64,000 nt of DNA, taken from positions 335,868 through 399,867 of the forward strand of contig NZ_RJJD01000005.1 in NCBI RefSeq assembly GCF_003721515.1. Direction: 5' to 3'. Below the pieces are notes generated by a model that did no database searches, had not been told where the DNA came from, and was given only the letters and a program-made list of their open reading frames with translations. Shown here one piece after another: positions 55,038 to 63,547 of this stretch. Every line of letters begins with the position of its first letter. Within the stretch, counting starts at the first letter, position 1. The position numbers and the translations under genes are program-made. The stretch is from Rufibacter latericius. GTDB taxonomy: Bacteria; Bacteroidota; Bacteroidia; Cytophagales; Hymenobacteraceae.

Positions 55038-56474
55038 TTACCTGACGGAAGGCAAGGCCGTACTTGGTTTGCGGTACAGGCAGAAGTAAACCTGCCCTTT
55101 TCTGAGGACATGCACAGGAACCCAGTGGTTTTGGAGTTGGGCTAGTTCCTGATCGGTGAAACCGTTGAACACGTTGGAGTAGAGAATATAGCTTTGGTTG
55201 TTCAGGTCTTTTGGCGCAAACTGTCGTTGGTCTAGGCTTAGATCGGTGACTGCGGGAGAAGCCAGGTTAGGGAAATCACTGCCTACTTGCTGCCACGGAA
55301 TCTGGTGCTCATCCAGGTACGTCATCATCTGCTTCCGGAGGTTGAAGTACGGCAGATAAGCCAGAGACGCATCCCAGCCTTTGGCAATCCGTTGAGGATA
55401 TACCCAGAAGTGGCCGCTCAGCAGGCTTAGAACCAGAACTACATAGACGGTTTGCTGTACCCGTTTTACCTGTACCAGCGCCAGCAAATGGGCGGTGAGA
55501 AGCCCCAGGAGAACATAGACCACCAGCCAATACCGGTGCCCGATGGGATTGGTATACCAGACCAGCACCAGGCTTAATATTACTAATGGTACCACCAGCA
55601 GAACCATCAGTTTTAAGGTCTCTTTTCTGAAACCGTGCCTGAAACACCATAACAGAATAGCTACCGTCAGCCACAGGGCCACTCGGCCAAAATCAAGCAG
55701 TCGCCAGGCAATGAACGCTAAGTTCTGGGCGAAACCTTTAACAGAAACCACGGATGAGTAAGCGCTCCAATCTGAAGACGGGGCGTACCCAATCCATCCG
55801 AAGTGTTGATAATGCAGTACCAGCCAAGACACCAGCAGCAGCCCCGCAGGCACATATGGCAGAAGGAGTCTCAGAAATTTCGGTAAGTTGAGTGAGCCCT
55901 GCTGCCTGACCAGGAGAAGATGCGTGAGAAAAACCGCTGCCAACATAATCTGGCTTCGGGGCGTGTGCACCGCCAAAAAAGCCAGCGCTACTGCCAGCAA
56001 AACCGGACGGTGCTGTAACAGGGCATTCAAGCAAGTCAGGTAGAGGAAAAGCAGCGCTATGTCTGGGGCCACCTGGGCGCTCTGGGCCAGCAACGTAGGG
56101 TCCAGGAAGATGAGGAGCATGCCCAGGAAATACCAGCTTTTGGGTAGGAACTGCCGCGCCAGCAAATACACCTGCCAGACAATCCCCAGCAGAAAAGGCA
56201 GCATCAGGAAATGGCTCACCGGCACCGTCTTCCCAAACAAGTGCCACCCGGCGGCCACGTACATCCCGAAGAGCGGCGGATATCCCCCTATCTGATCAGG
56301 CACAAACAAAGTGGAGAACCGGGTCTGGTAATACCATTGCCCGTATTTGGAGGCGAGTAGAATGCTGTCCCAGAAGAAACCGGTGTCCTGCACATACCAC
56401 GTAAGCCCCACCATCAACCCCATAAACGGCAGAACGACAGGTAAGGCAGTACGAAGGGAAGCAGCGAGGGGCAT
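55038..56474 (-). CDS. Polytopic membrane protein, glycosyltransferase-like (GT39/ArnT class)
   Basis: The 478-aa protein has about 10-11 hydrophobic segments. An early extracytoplasmic loop after TM1 carries DTGFFWDSILLASKYGQWYY and QIGGYPPLFGMYVAAGWHLFG, reminiscent of the acidic and YPP loop of lipid-linked sugar transferases of the ArnT/DPM type. No further catalytic residue can be asserted, and the ending SVR-type tail is short. It may transfer a sugar to lipid or protein in the periplasm. The gene is single, between regulators and the carotenoid-like pair. Confidence 0.65.
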   Translation of the reverse strand: MPLAASLRTALPVVLPFMGLMVGLTWYVQDTGFFWDSILLASKYGQWYYQTRFSTLFVPDQIGGYPPLFGMYVAAGWHLFGKTVPVSHFLMLPFLLGIVWQVYLLARQFLPKSWYFLGMLLIFLDPTLLAQSAQVAPDIALLFLYLTCLNALLQHRPVLLAVALAFLAVHTPRSQIMLAAVFLTHLLLVRQQGSLNLPKFLRLLLPYVPAGLLLVSWLVLHYQHFGWIGYAPSSDWSAYSSVVSVKGFAQNLAFIAWRLLDFGRVALWLTVAILLWCFRHGFRKETLKLMVLLVVPLVILSLVLVWYTNPIGHRYWLVVYVLLGLLTAHLLALVQVKRVQQTVYVVLVLSLLSGHFWVYPQRIAKGWDASLAYLPYFNLRKQMMTYLDEHQIPWQQVGSDFPNLASPAVTDLSLDQRQFAPKDLNNQSYILYSNVFNGFTDQELAQLQNHWVPVHVLRKGQVYFCLYRKPSTALPSVR

Positions 56475-56677
56475 TCTCAGGGTTTTCTGTTGGGCAAAGA
56501 TCCGCTGCTAAGTAAAGGAAAAAAGGTATGATTCTTTCTCTTTAGCATTATGGAAGAATCTGGCAGGCGAACTAAAACAGATTCCCAGGAAACGCATTGC
56601 CTACTTGCTAGCGAGACCTTTCAGGACGGCAGAAAGAAGAGCTCCTGATCCCGAAAATTGGGGAAGTCATAGCCTTG

Positions 56678-56712
56678 GTTTAGGGCCTGTTTTCAGAAAA
56701 GAGGCCCTAAAC
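56678..56712. repeat. Palindromic intergenic element (family A)
   Basis: GTTTAGGGCCT (56678-56688) and AGGCCCTAAAC (56702-56712) pair perfectly with inner TTTTC/GAAAA. It lies between the desaturase stop and the polytopic membrane-protein start. Confidence 0.75.
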
Positions 56713-56737
56713 AGAAGTTAACCCGATGATCTTAAAC

Positions 56738-58225
56738 TTAAATCCTGACGGCTGCGGAAACCTGCGGCACCAAGTCAGAGGCGATCTTCGCGGAAAGCAG
56801 GCAAAGCGGGATTCCGCCTCCAGGGTGCACGCTGCCGCCCACAAAATACAGGCCTTTGAGTTTGCTGGTAAAGTTAGGGTGCCGCAGAAATGCCGCCATC
56901 CGGTTATTAGACGAACTTCCGTACAAAGCGCCCGCAAAAGATGAAGTGTCAGCCTCAATGCCGCGCGGGTCCCAGACCTTCTCAGTAGTAATGAGTTGGG
57001 CAAGGTCTACGCCCAGCGCCTTGCTTACCTTTGTGATCACCGCTTGCCGGGTTTGTGTGATGAGTTCGTCCCAGTCCTGGCCGGCGTTGTGCGGCACGTT
57101 CACCATCACAAACCAGTTCTCGTGGCCAGCAGGCGCATCAGAGGGCGTGTATTTAGAGGTGATGTTCACGTAGACGGTTGGATCCTGCGCTACGGTTTCT
57201 TTCTGGAAAATGTGCTCAAATTCCTGCTGGTAGTTCTGGCTGAAGAAGATGTTGTGCAGGTCCAATTCAGGAAACGTACGCGAAATGCCCCAGTAATAAA
57301 TCAACGCCGAACTGCTGCGGGGTTGTTTCAAGGTCCTCTCCGGGGCCGACTGATGGGGCAACAGTTTCCGGTAAGTAGGCACCACATCCATGTTGCTGAC
57401 CACCACCTCGGCTGCAAACGTGCCCTGTGGGGTGCGCACGCCGGTAGCCCGACTTCCTTCCGTTATGATTTCCTGCACCAGCTCATTGTACCTGAACTCC
57501 ACCCCTAGCTCCTCTCCTAGCCTCACCAGGCTTTGGGCGATGGCGAAAATGCCTCCCTCGGGATAAAAGGCCCCGATGTTGAACTCCAGGTGCGGAATCA
57601 GGTTAAGGGTGCCCGGGGCTTGATAAGGATCTGATCCGTTGTAGGTAGCGTAACGATCCAGTAATTGCACCAGGCGCGGGTCTGAGAAGGCACGGGCGTT
57701 GGCGGCGTGCATGGTGGTGGTCAAGCCCAACTCTGGCAGAGCCGGAAGTGTCTTCAGCACATCGGGGCTGAGGTAGGTGTCCAGCTTGTGCAGCGATTTG
57801 TGCAGGAACGTATGGGCGGTGGCGTGATACAGCCGGGCTACTTTCTCCAGGTGCCGGTGCAACTGCTCCTGCGGAATGCCAAGTTTGGTTTCTACTTCTT
57901 GGGCGAAGGCTTGTGCCGAGGAATGGGCCGTGAGACGGGTGCCGTCTGGCCAGAAATACTGGGTCACGATGGGCAGACGCTGATACCGGAAGTAGTCTTT
58001 CGGGTTTCGGCCGGCGAGGGTAAACAAATCATCTACCAACTGCGGCAAGGTGAACAGAGACGGGCCTGCATCGAAACGGTAGCCGCCCGGCAAAGTGAAC
58101 TGAGTCATCTTGCCGCCGAAGGAAGCATTAGCCTCCAGTACCGTCACCGAGTATCCTTTCACCGCCAACCGAATGGCCGCCGCAATGCCGCCTATACCTG
58201 AACCTATGACTACTGCTTTTGCCAT
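56738..58225 (-). CDS. CrtI/CrtD-type carotenoid or phytoene desaturase family oxidoreductase
   Basis: This FAD-dependent enzyme of the CrtI family has 495 aa. The N-terminal motif is VIGSGIGGIAAAIRLAVKGY (6-25), then FGGKMTQF, FDAGPSLFTLPQLVDDLF (about 52-69), and the C-terminal signature LYFVGGSVHPGGGIPLCLLSAKIASDL. The family performs desaturation of carotenoid precursors or modification of carotenoid end groups (CrtD-type); the exact reaction is not readable from sequence. The neighbouring SRPBCC protein gene is often seen beside carotenoid genes in Bacteroidota, but no CrtB synthase is in the window. Confidence 0.87.
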   Translation of the reverse strand: MAKAVVIGSGIGGIAAAIRLAVKGYSVTVLEANASFGGKMTQFTLPGGYRFDAGPSLFTLPQLVDDLFTLAGRNPKDYFRYQRLPIVTQYFWPDGTRLTAHSSAQAFAQEVETKLGIPQEQLHRHLEKVARLYHATAHTFLHKSLHKLDTYLSPDVLKTLPALPELGLTTTMHAANARAFSDPRLVQLLDRYATYNGSDPYQAPGTLNLIPHLEFNIGAFYPEGGIFAIAQSLVRLGEELGVEFRYNELVQEIITEGSRATGVRTPQGTFAAEVVVSNMDVVPTYRKLLPHQSAPERTLKQPRSSSALIYYWGISRTFPELDLHNIFFSQNYQQEFEHIFQKETVAQDPTVYVNITSKYTPSDAPAGHENWFVMVNVPHNAGQDWDELITQTRQAVITKVSKALGVDLAQLITTEKVWDPRGIEADTSSFAGALYGSSSNNRMAAFLRHPNFTSKLKGLYFVGGSVHPGGGIPLCLLSAKIASDLVPQVSAAVRI

Positions 58226-58352
58226 GTTGCCAATCTACGCAGTTTCCCGCTTTTTTCTGGACATAACCTGTTCCACGGGTAAAAGTTTGGAAACTCCTTT
58301 CTCCCTACCGATATCGTTTCAGGGCCATTTTAGTAAAACAAGCCTCTAAACG

Positions 58353-58796
58353 CTAGCCCACTTTCCCGAAGATCCGGCGGTAAACCGGTCCTCGGGCCGC
58401 GAACTGGGCATAAAGGACGGGATAAATCAGGAGGTCCAGGATGCGGGAGCCGGTTCGGAATTCAATCTGTTCATGGATGATGCTATGGCTGCCCTGCCGG
58501 GTAATCAGGTGTTTGTGCCGCCAGTATTTCAAGGGGGCTGGCAGTTCCTGGCCTTCGTCTACAAACCAGGCTTCTTGCTCGTTTTCCTGCCGTTCGGTGA
58601 TGAGGCTGGTCCATCGGCGCTTCAGAGGGCCGGCCTGTAGCTCCACCTCTACCCTGTCACCGGGGAAACTTCCATCGAAACGCAAAATTTTTAATCTGGG
58701 GAATGGGGGTGAAAGGGCCCTAAACAGGTCTACTGTAAAACCTTCCAAAACAGCCCGGTGAGATTGGGCCACAGGTACTTGAAGATGTAGTTTCAT
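58353..58796 (-). CDS. SRPBCC (START-like) family protein
   Basis: The 147-aa protein has the SRPBCC ligand-binding layout: N-terminal strand LHLQVPVAQSHRAVLEGF, a middle strand PGDRVEVELQ, WYFVDEGQELP-like loop, LKYWRHKHLITRQGSHSIIHEQIEF and the terminal long helix (LLIYPVLYAQFAARGPVYRRIFG). Such proteins bind hydrophobic ligands in the interior cavity. It starts upstream of the desaturase on the same strand, separated by 127 bp that hold a moderate family A palindrome, so co-transcription is possible. Confidence 0.82.
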   Translation of the reverse strand: MKLHLQVPVAQSHRAVLEGFTVDLFRALSPPFPRLKILRFDGSFPGDRVEVELQAGPLKRRWTSLITERQENEQEAWFVDEGQELPAPLKYWRHKHLITRQGSHSIIHEQIEFRTGSRILDLLIYPVLYAQFAARGPVYRRIFGKVG

Positions 58797-58895
58797 AGCG
58801 GCAGTTAAGGTGCACCTTGGTAACCCAATATGGCGGCAAAAGTTGTCTGCTCTTGGCCCGGGAAGGAAAAAAGCAAAGTAAGAACAATCCAGTAA

Positions 58896-59573
58896 ATGAA
58901 GATGAGAAGTGCGCTTTTGGTCATGGTGATGTTGGTAGGCCTAGGAGTTAGTAGCTGTAACCATTCCCGGAACATCTATACGAGTCCGGCTTTTGAGGCG
59001 GCGGCCAAGCACCATAAAACCATTGCCATTCTGCCTTTTGATGTACAAGTAGGTTTGAGACCAAACCAGATGCGCCGCTTTACCCCTGAGCAACTTTACG
59101 CCCTAGAACTGCAGCACGGCCGGGCAGTTCAGAGTGCCTTTCAGATCCATTTCCTGAATAAGATCAATGGAGACTCCGAAAAGATTGCCGTGCAGGACGT
59201 GAACGTGACCAATTCCATCCTCAAAGAGCAGGACATTCAGCCAGAGGAACTTCAGGCTATTCCGCCTGCAGAACTGGCGCAGATGCTAGGCGTGGATGCC
59301 GTACTGGTGGGTTCCCTCACCACTGAGAAACCGGTTTCTACCGCGGTGGCTGCTGCCATTGCCGTGTACACGTTTCTCTATACGCCCTACGTAAGCGGCC
59401 CCGGCCCCACCAACACCGGGAACACCACCATGAGAATCTATGATGGCGCGTCTGGTAACCTGCTGTGGAGCTATGACAAAATGCTTTCCAGAGGTATCGG
59501 TAGCGACACCCACAACATCATCAGGGCCATCACCCGGAAAGCGACCAGACAGATCCCTTATGCAAAAAGGTAG
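58896..59573 (+). CDS. CsgG/GNA1162-like lipoprotein (paralogue 1)
   Basis: The 225-aa lipoprotein (lipobox LGVSSC, C21) belongs to the CsgG/GNA1162/DUF799-like fold: TIAILPFDVQVGLRPNQM (about 46-63), LAQMLGVDAVLVGSLTTEKP (about 128-148), and MRIYDGASGNLLWSYDKMLSRG (about 185-206). The family includes curli secretion and other outer-membrane-associated proteins; here no curli genes are adjacent. It is a tandem paralogue of the following gene. The promoter and ribosome-binding signals are not evident. Confidence 0.78.
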   Translation: MKMRSALLVMVMLVGLGVSSCNHSRNIYTSPAFEAAAKHHKTIAILPFDVQVGLRPNQMRRFTPEQLYALELQHGRAVQSAFQIHFLNKINGDSEKIAVQDVNVTNSILKEQDIQPEELQAIPPAELAQMLGVDAVLVGSLTTEKPVSTAVAAAIAVYTFLYTPYVSGPGPTNTGNTTMRIYDGASGNLLWSYDKMLSRGIGSDTHNIIRAITRKATRQIPYAKR

Positions 59574-59707
59574 GGTTATTTTCCTTGGATGCTTGATTAT
59601 TGGAATTTGCCTTTAACTATTTGGATCATATATGTTAAAGTTCCTATATTAATTTTTCAAAATACATCGATTTTCCACCCTTCATTCAACCTTTAAAATT
59701 CGTCAGT

Positions 59708-60367
59708 ATGAAATCAACATCAGTTTTGCTTGTTCTAGTAGCTCTGTTTTTGAGCTTGGGAGCTTCGGCCCAAACAAAAGAAATCTACACCAACCCTGCG
59801 TTCGAGACGCTGGCCAAGCAGCACAAGACCATTGCCATTCTGCCTTTTGAGGCCCGAGTAGGTTTGCGGCCCAACCAAATGAAGAGCATGACCCCGGAGC
59901 GCATCAAGGAGATGGAGCAAAACGAAGGCCTGGCTGTGCAAAGCGCCCTGCAAACCTACTTCCTGAAAGTGAGCAGCAAAGATGACTATACCGTTTCTTT
60001 CCAGGATGCCGCCACCACTAACGCCATGCTGCTCAAAAATAATATCACCGCAGAGAACATCAAAAGCTTCACTCCCGCTGAGTTGTCCAAGGTTTTAGGC
60101 GTAGACGGCATCATCACGGGTACCTTCACCACCGACAAACCGATGTCTGACGGGGCTTCCCTGGCGCTTGGCTTAGCCGTAGGTTTCTATGGCGCTACCA
60201 ACTCCGGTAAAACCGCCATCAACATCTACGACGGCAACTCTGGCGAACTGCTCTGGAAATACGAGAAAAGCCTCTCCAGAGGATTGGGCAGCGACACCGG
60301 TACCATCATTACCACCATCATGCGCAAGGCGTCCAAGAAATTCCCGTACTCTAAGATAAAGGCCTAA
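59708..60367 (+). CDS. CsgG/GNA1162-like periplasmic protein (paralogue 2)
   Basis: The 219-aa protein is about half identical by eye to paralogue 1 (EIYTNPAFETLAKQHKTIAILPFEARVGLRPNQM; LSKVLGVDGIITGTFTTDKPMSD; IYDGNSGELLWKYEKSLSRGLGSDTG). Unlike its partner it has a plain signal peptidase I signal (ALFLSLGASAQ) and no lipobox Cys. The pair therefore places one copy on a lipid anchor and one soluble in the periplasm. A 134-bp gap separates the genes. Confidence 0.8.
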   Translation: MKSTSVLLVLVALFLSLGASAQTKEIYTNPAFETLAKQHKTIAILPFEARVGLRPNQMKSMTPERIKEMEQNEGLAVQSALQTYFLKVSSKDDYTVSFQDAATTNAMLLKNNITAENIKSFTPAELSKVLGVDGIITGTFTTDKPMSDGASLALGLAVGFYGATNSGKTAINIYDGNSGELLWKYEKSLSRGLGSDTGTIITTIMRKASKKFPYSKIKA

Positions 60368-60603
60368 GCGCTCGCCTTCACCCAAGACTTTCCTCGCCCA
60401 CCCGTACCTGGTACCGGTGGGCGATTTGTTTTTGGGCCCTTTACTGAAAAGAAGCCTGAAAACGGAAACTCCTTTCCCGGGCTCTGGCCGTTTCTAGAGG
60501 ATGTGCAGCATGTGAAATCTTTTTAGTAATATTACTAGCCTTCTATATCTGGATAAAGGCAGTTTAGGAAAGAAAGATCAAGATTGAATCCATACATCTT
60601 CAT

Positions 60604-61233
60604 ATGAAAAAAGTACTTCTCCTCTTAGTGGTAGTGGCCCTTGTGGGCGGTGGTTATTGGTTTTACAACAGAACAAAGACGGGCCCCGAAGCCTCTCTGC
60701 TGGAAATCAGGTCTGCGCTGGACACCAAAGACATGGCAAAGCTGCAGAAGTATGTAGACTTCAAGCGCACCTCCAACAGCCTGGTAGAACAGAGCCAGAA
60801 TATGGCCGTTGATCTCTTGCCCCAGGAACTGCAGGGAGCCGCCAATTTGCTCAGAAGAGGCTTAAAAGCGAAGAAACAGTTGACCTCTGCCGTGCGTAGC
60901 CAATTGATCCAAAGCATAGAAACGGTATCGGGGCAGAAGGTGCCTGAAGTAGCCGATGTGGTGAAACTCCTTCCCGTTGGCAAACTGATCAACACCAACC
61001 TACTGCCAAAACTGGAGTTTGAGGGCGTAGAACACGTAAATCGCCAAGATTCTATTTCCTTGGTGGGCCTGAAGGTTAGACCAGTGAACAGCGAGGAATC
61101 TTTGGTTGTGGAACTGCGCATGCTCCAGAAAGAGGGTTACTGGCAAGTGGTTGGGGTAGAGAACTTCAAAGAAATACTACCCCAGTTGATTTCCATCGGG
61201 AAGAAAAACAAAGACCAGGCTGCCCAGGAATAG
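60604..61233 (+). CDS. DUF2939-like membrane-anchored protein
   Basis: The 209-aa protein starts with an N-terminal hydrophobic helix (LLLLVVVALVGGGYWFY, about 4-21) that could be a signal anchor. The rest is DUF2939-like: ASLLEIRSALDTKDMAKLQKYVDF (about 30-53), an alpha/beta periplasmic domain, and VELRMLQKEGYWQVVGVENF near the end. The function is unknown. A weak family A palindrome (about 61234-61270) and a strong hairpin follow. Confidence 0.75.
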   Translation: MKKVLLLLVVVALVGGGYWFYNRTKTGPEASLLEIRSALDTKDMAKLQKYVDFKRTSNSLVEQSQNMAVDLLPQELQGAANLLRRGLKAKKQLTSAVRSQLIQSIETVSGQKVPEVADVVKLLPVGKLINTNLLPKLEFEGVEHVNRQDSISLVGLKVRPVNSEESLVVELRMLQKEGYWQVVGVENFKEILPQLISIGKKNKDQAAQE

Positions 61234-61264
61234 GTTTTCTGGCCATTTTCCTGAAATAAAGCCT

Positions 61265-61312
61265 AAAACGAGAAAGGGTACCATTCTGCGGAATAGTACC
61301 CTTTCTCGTTTT
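61265..61312. terminator. Strong intrinsic terminator
   Basis: AAAACGAGAAAGGGTA and TACCCTTTCTCGTTTT form a long stem, with CATTC/GAATA-type inner pairs, 31 bp past the DUF2939-like stop. Confidence 0.9.
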
Positions 61313-61340
61313 AAGAAAGATGGTGCAAAAGCGCCTTTAA

Positions 61341-61585
61341 CTAAGCCCTAATTTGCCTTATTTTCTGTTTTCTCCCGATGATCAAATAAAGGATAGCCCC
61401 TAGAACCGGAACAAAGACGATTGCCATTAACCAGATTAATTTCTCTATGGAGTTCGCGAATTTACCGGTGAGTAATCTACCAGAGACCAGAGCCATAAAA
61501 CGACCGGAACACCTGTTAAAAGCAACAGAATTATCAGTTCAGGGATACCAATGCTCCCCATGAACAATAAAACGGTGTCGTGCAT
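61341..61585 (-). pseudogene. Frameshifted PLDc_N (phospholipase D nuclease N-terminal) small membrane protein
   Basis: From the ATG at 61585 the minus strand reads MHDTVLLFMGSIGIPELIIL, then LLLTGVPVVLWLWSLVDY, then SPVNSRTP and a stop. In the next frame, starting around 61475, the sequence continues as LTGKFANSIEKLIWLMAIVF and VPVLGAILYLIIGRKQK to the TAG at 61341. Joined, these give the PLDc_N domain, about 80 aa with two TM helices and the GRKQK ending. The span is 245 nt, one short of a complete frame, so a single base was lost near 61465-61480. It is either a real pseudogene or a sequencing error. Confidence 0.72.
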
Positions 61586-61632
61586 TTTTGTAAAGTCTAA
61601 GTTGTGGAAGGTGTGAAACGCGAAGTCTCTGG

Positions 61633-62253
61633 TTACTTTCTAAAGTAATATACCAAACCTGTTTGAAACACTCTATTCTTGCCATCGTTTACTTCTGCCA
61701 CAACATTTCCCTCTGAATCATGATTGGTGTAAGAAAAGATATTGGTAAAGCCGTAGCTGTACCTGGCTTCTGCTTCTAAAAAGGAATTGATCTTATAACT
61801 CACCCCTAAACTTGCCCCAACGTCTAGTTTATTGCAGGCATCGGTTATACTCTTAGGATTGTTGCCAAAGTTCTCTCTGGCGTATACTAAGTAACCTAAT
61901 TCAGGCCCAATAAGAATAGATAGTTGTTCAATTGGCCTGAAGCCTACTAAGAGCGGAATGTTTAAATAATGGAATTCATCTATTCCCTTTACTTTAAAAT
62001 TTCCGTTGTCAATTGATATGGTGTTGCCTTTCAAGGAGTAGATGGCTTCTGCTCTGCCAAATACCTTTCCGTTTATTTCTTTTTGAAGCAGACCTCCTGC
62101 ATAAAAGCGTATCTTATTTTTATAAATGTCGCTCGAATTTTGATAATCAACATTCGTGATGTTTACTCCAGATTTGATGCCTAGCGTGGTTTGGGCGTAA
62201 ATAATCTGAATACTACAGATTAATAAGATTGTAAGGAAGGTTGCCTTTTTCAT
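61633..62253 (-). CDS. PorT-like outer-membrane beta-barrel protein
   Basis: The 206-aa protein has a signal peptide (cleavage near IIYAQ, about 21) and an outer-membrane beta-barrel pattern with TTLGIKSGVNITNVDYQ at the mature start and FQTGLVYYFRK at the C-terminus. This is the PorT/OMP_b-brl_2 type, about 180-200 residues. Codon use is AT-richer than in the genes to the left, like the rest of the tail of the window. The function is unknown. Confidence 0.82.
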   Translation of the reverse strand: MKKATFLTILLICSIQIIYAQTTLGIKSGVNITNVDYQNSSDIYKNKIRFYAGGLLQKEINGKVFGRAEAIYSLKGNTISIDNGNFKVKGIDEFHYLNIPLLVGFRPIEQLSILIGPELGYLVYARENFGNNPKSITDACNKLDVGASLGVSYKINSFLEAEARYSYGFTNIFSYTNHDSEGNVVAEVNDGKNRVFQTGLVYYFRK

Positions 62254-62488
62254 ATAAGATTAGGTTTTTCCTAACCTAACGGTTCAAAGGCTTTTCCAAA
62301 TATATAAGTAAAGAGTTATTTGTTATTTGTAATGGTGTTACAGAAAGCTTCGTGTGAATTAAGTAAAGTTCTGTCTTGTGTTAAAAGTACTTACAGCCTC
62401 ATGTAAGCCGCGGCAAAAAGCGTTGGCAGAGGCAGGCGGTTGCATAAAAATTTCTGGTTTAGCGGAATAATGGCTGATACGGGTTTGT
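62254..62488. other. Non-coding gap with short palindromes
   Basis: The 235-bp gap between the porin-like and VOC genes holds CTTACAGCCTCATGTAAG (about 62390-62407), a small palindrome, and GC-rich GCAAAAAGCGTTGGCAGAGG next to it. No gene is seen. It might be a further degenerate recombination site, but the pattern is weak. Confidence 0.35.
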
Positions 62489-62860
62489 TTAACGATGTTG
62501 GTCAATTAAAATAGTATTTCCGTCTGGGTCCCTCAGCATAAGGCTTGCAGGCCCAGAGGTTTCCTCATCGGCCGCACTAATCAATTCAATCCCTTTGTTT
62601 TTCAGATTCCGCTGAATTTCTCTAACATCATCGAACCTATCAATAGTATTGGCATTTTCATCCCAGCCTGGATTAAAAGTCAAGATATTGCCTTCAAACA
62701 TGCTCTGAAATAGCCCGACAAGGGCATTTTCATTTTTCATTATGAGATAGTTTTGATCCATACTGCCGGCAAAGACGTTGAATCCTAAGTGCTCATAAAA
62801 CTGCTTTGATACTTCAAGATTTCTAACATTGAGGCTAACCGAAAATGCACCTAATTTCAT
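62489..62860 (-). CDS. VOC superfamily (glyoxalase/bleomycin-resistance fold) protein
   Basis: The 123-aa protein has the typical VOC N-terminus AFSVSLNVRNLEVSKQFYEHLGF (about 5-27) and C-terminal LMLRDPDGNTILIDQ (about 106-120) with the second Glu/Asp-bearing strand. Members include dioxygenases, glyoxalase I and drug-binding proteins; function cannot be assigned without the active-site set. It is a stand-alone gene in the low-GC tail of the window. Confidence 0.88.
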   Translation of the reverse strand: MKLGAFSVSLNVRNLEVSKQFYEHLGFNVFAGSMDQNYLIMKNENALVGLFQSMFEGNILTFNPGWDENANTIDRFDDVREIQRNLKNKGIELISAADEETSGPASLMLRDPDGNTILIDQHR

Positions 62861-62917
62861 GTTGCTTTTTTGTTTATGGTTATGTTTGTAAGTAACAGGC
62901 TGCGGATAAGAGGCGTT

Positions 62918-63478
62918 TTAATGCTTTGTAGCTTTTGTTGGCAGATAGGGATTTAATTTTTCTTCTTCTTTTAGAAGTTCAAGGTATGGGTCTCCCTGCA
63001 ATCCTAGAGCATGGGCAAAAGCTGGCTCCGTTTTAAACCCCTGAACTTTAAGTTCCCTAATGGTTTGCTTGAACTGGTTTCCCTTGGAAAGTAGAAGATA
63101 GTTTTCTATTACCATGTGTCTGTAAGCATACTGCTCTTGCGACGGCTTATTCTGTCCGAATACTTCAATCTCAAAGTTTTCAACCATAAAATTAGCAATT
63201 ACGGTACGTTGCTCACGAACCATTTTATCAACTATCTGAAAGTCTTTATAACCGCTGAAACATTCTACTAAGTTACCCTTGAAATCGTCGGCATGTTGCC
63301 AGTAACAAATAATGTCTAAATCACTGTTCTCAACGTCAATATCTATCGGAATTGTCCCTGCCAATATGGGGGAATACGGTTGCAAATACTCCATTATTGA
63401 ATAACTAGTGAGCACTTTATATGCTTCCTGTTGCTTTGGAGTCCCAGTCTTTAAATATTCTATTGTAGTGAAGTCCAT
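62918..63478 (-). CDS. DUF4269 nucleotidyltransferase-fold protein
   Basis: The 186-aa protein matches DUF4269 by eye: LKTGTPKQQEAYKVL near the N-terminus, the nucleotidyltransferase-like LAGTIPIDIDVENSDLDIICY (about 39-59, with two Asp residues spaced as in a metal site), VENFEIEVFGQ and YRHMVIENYLLLS. The fold of minimal nucleotidyltransferases suggests transfer of a nucleotide to an unknown acceptor. It lies alone, immediately next to an attC-like palindrome. AT-rich codon use suggests recent acquisition. Confidence 0.82.
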   Translation of the reverse strand: MDFTTIEYLKTGTPKQQEAYKVLTSYSIMEYLQPYSPILAGTIPIDIDVENSDLDIICYWQHADDFKGNLVECFSGYKDFQIVDKMVREQRTVIANFMVENFEIEVFGQNKPSQEQYAYRHMVIENYLLLSKGNQFKQTIRELKVQGFKTEPAFAHALGLQGDPYLELLKEEEKLNPYLPTKATKH

Positions 63479-63494
63479 TATTTATTCCTTACTG

Positions 63495-63544
63495 CTAACG
63501 ATTAGGCTATGCGATGGCGAAGCTGCCGTATAGGTGTGTTATGG
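63495..63544. other. attC-like imperfect palindrome (cassette boundary?)
   Basis: TAAC...GTTA ends bracket CTATGCGATGGC-gaa-GCTGCCGTATAG, an imperfect hairpin with bulges. On the minus strand it follows the 97-aa gene's stop and precedes the DUF4269 start, as an attC would follow its cassette gene. It ends in TAATCGTTA on that strand. The integron core consensus GTTRRRY is not exact. Confidence 0.45.
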
Positions 63545-63547
63545 TTT

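Noticed and set aside
62881..62917. Third attC-like element between the DUF4269 and VOC genes
   Set aside because: AACAGGC...GCGTT ends are present but the arms do not pair convincingly, so I do not call it.
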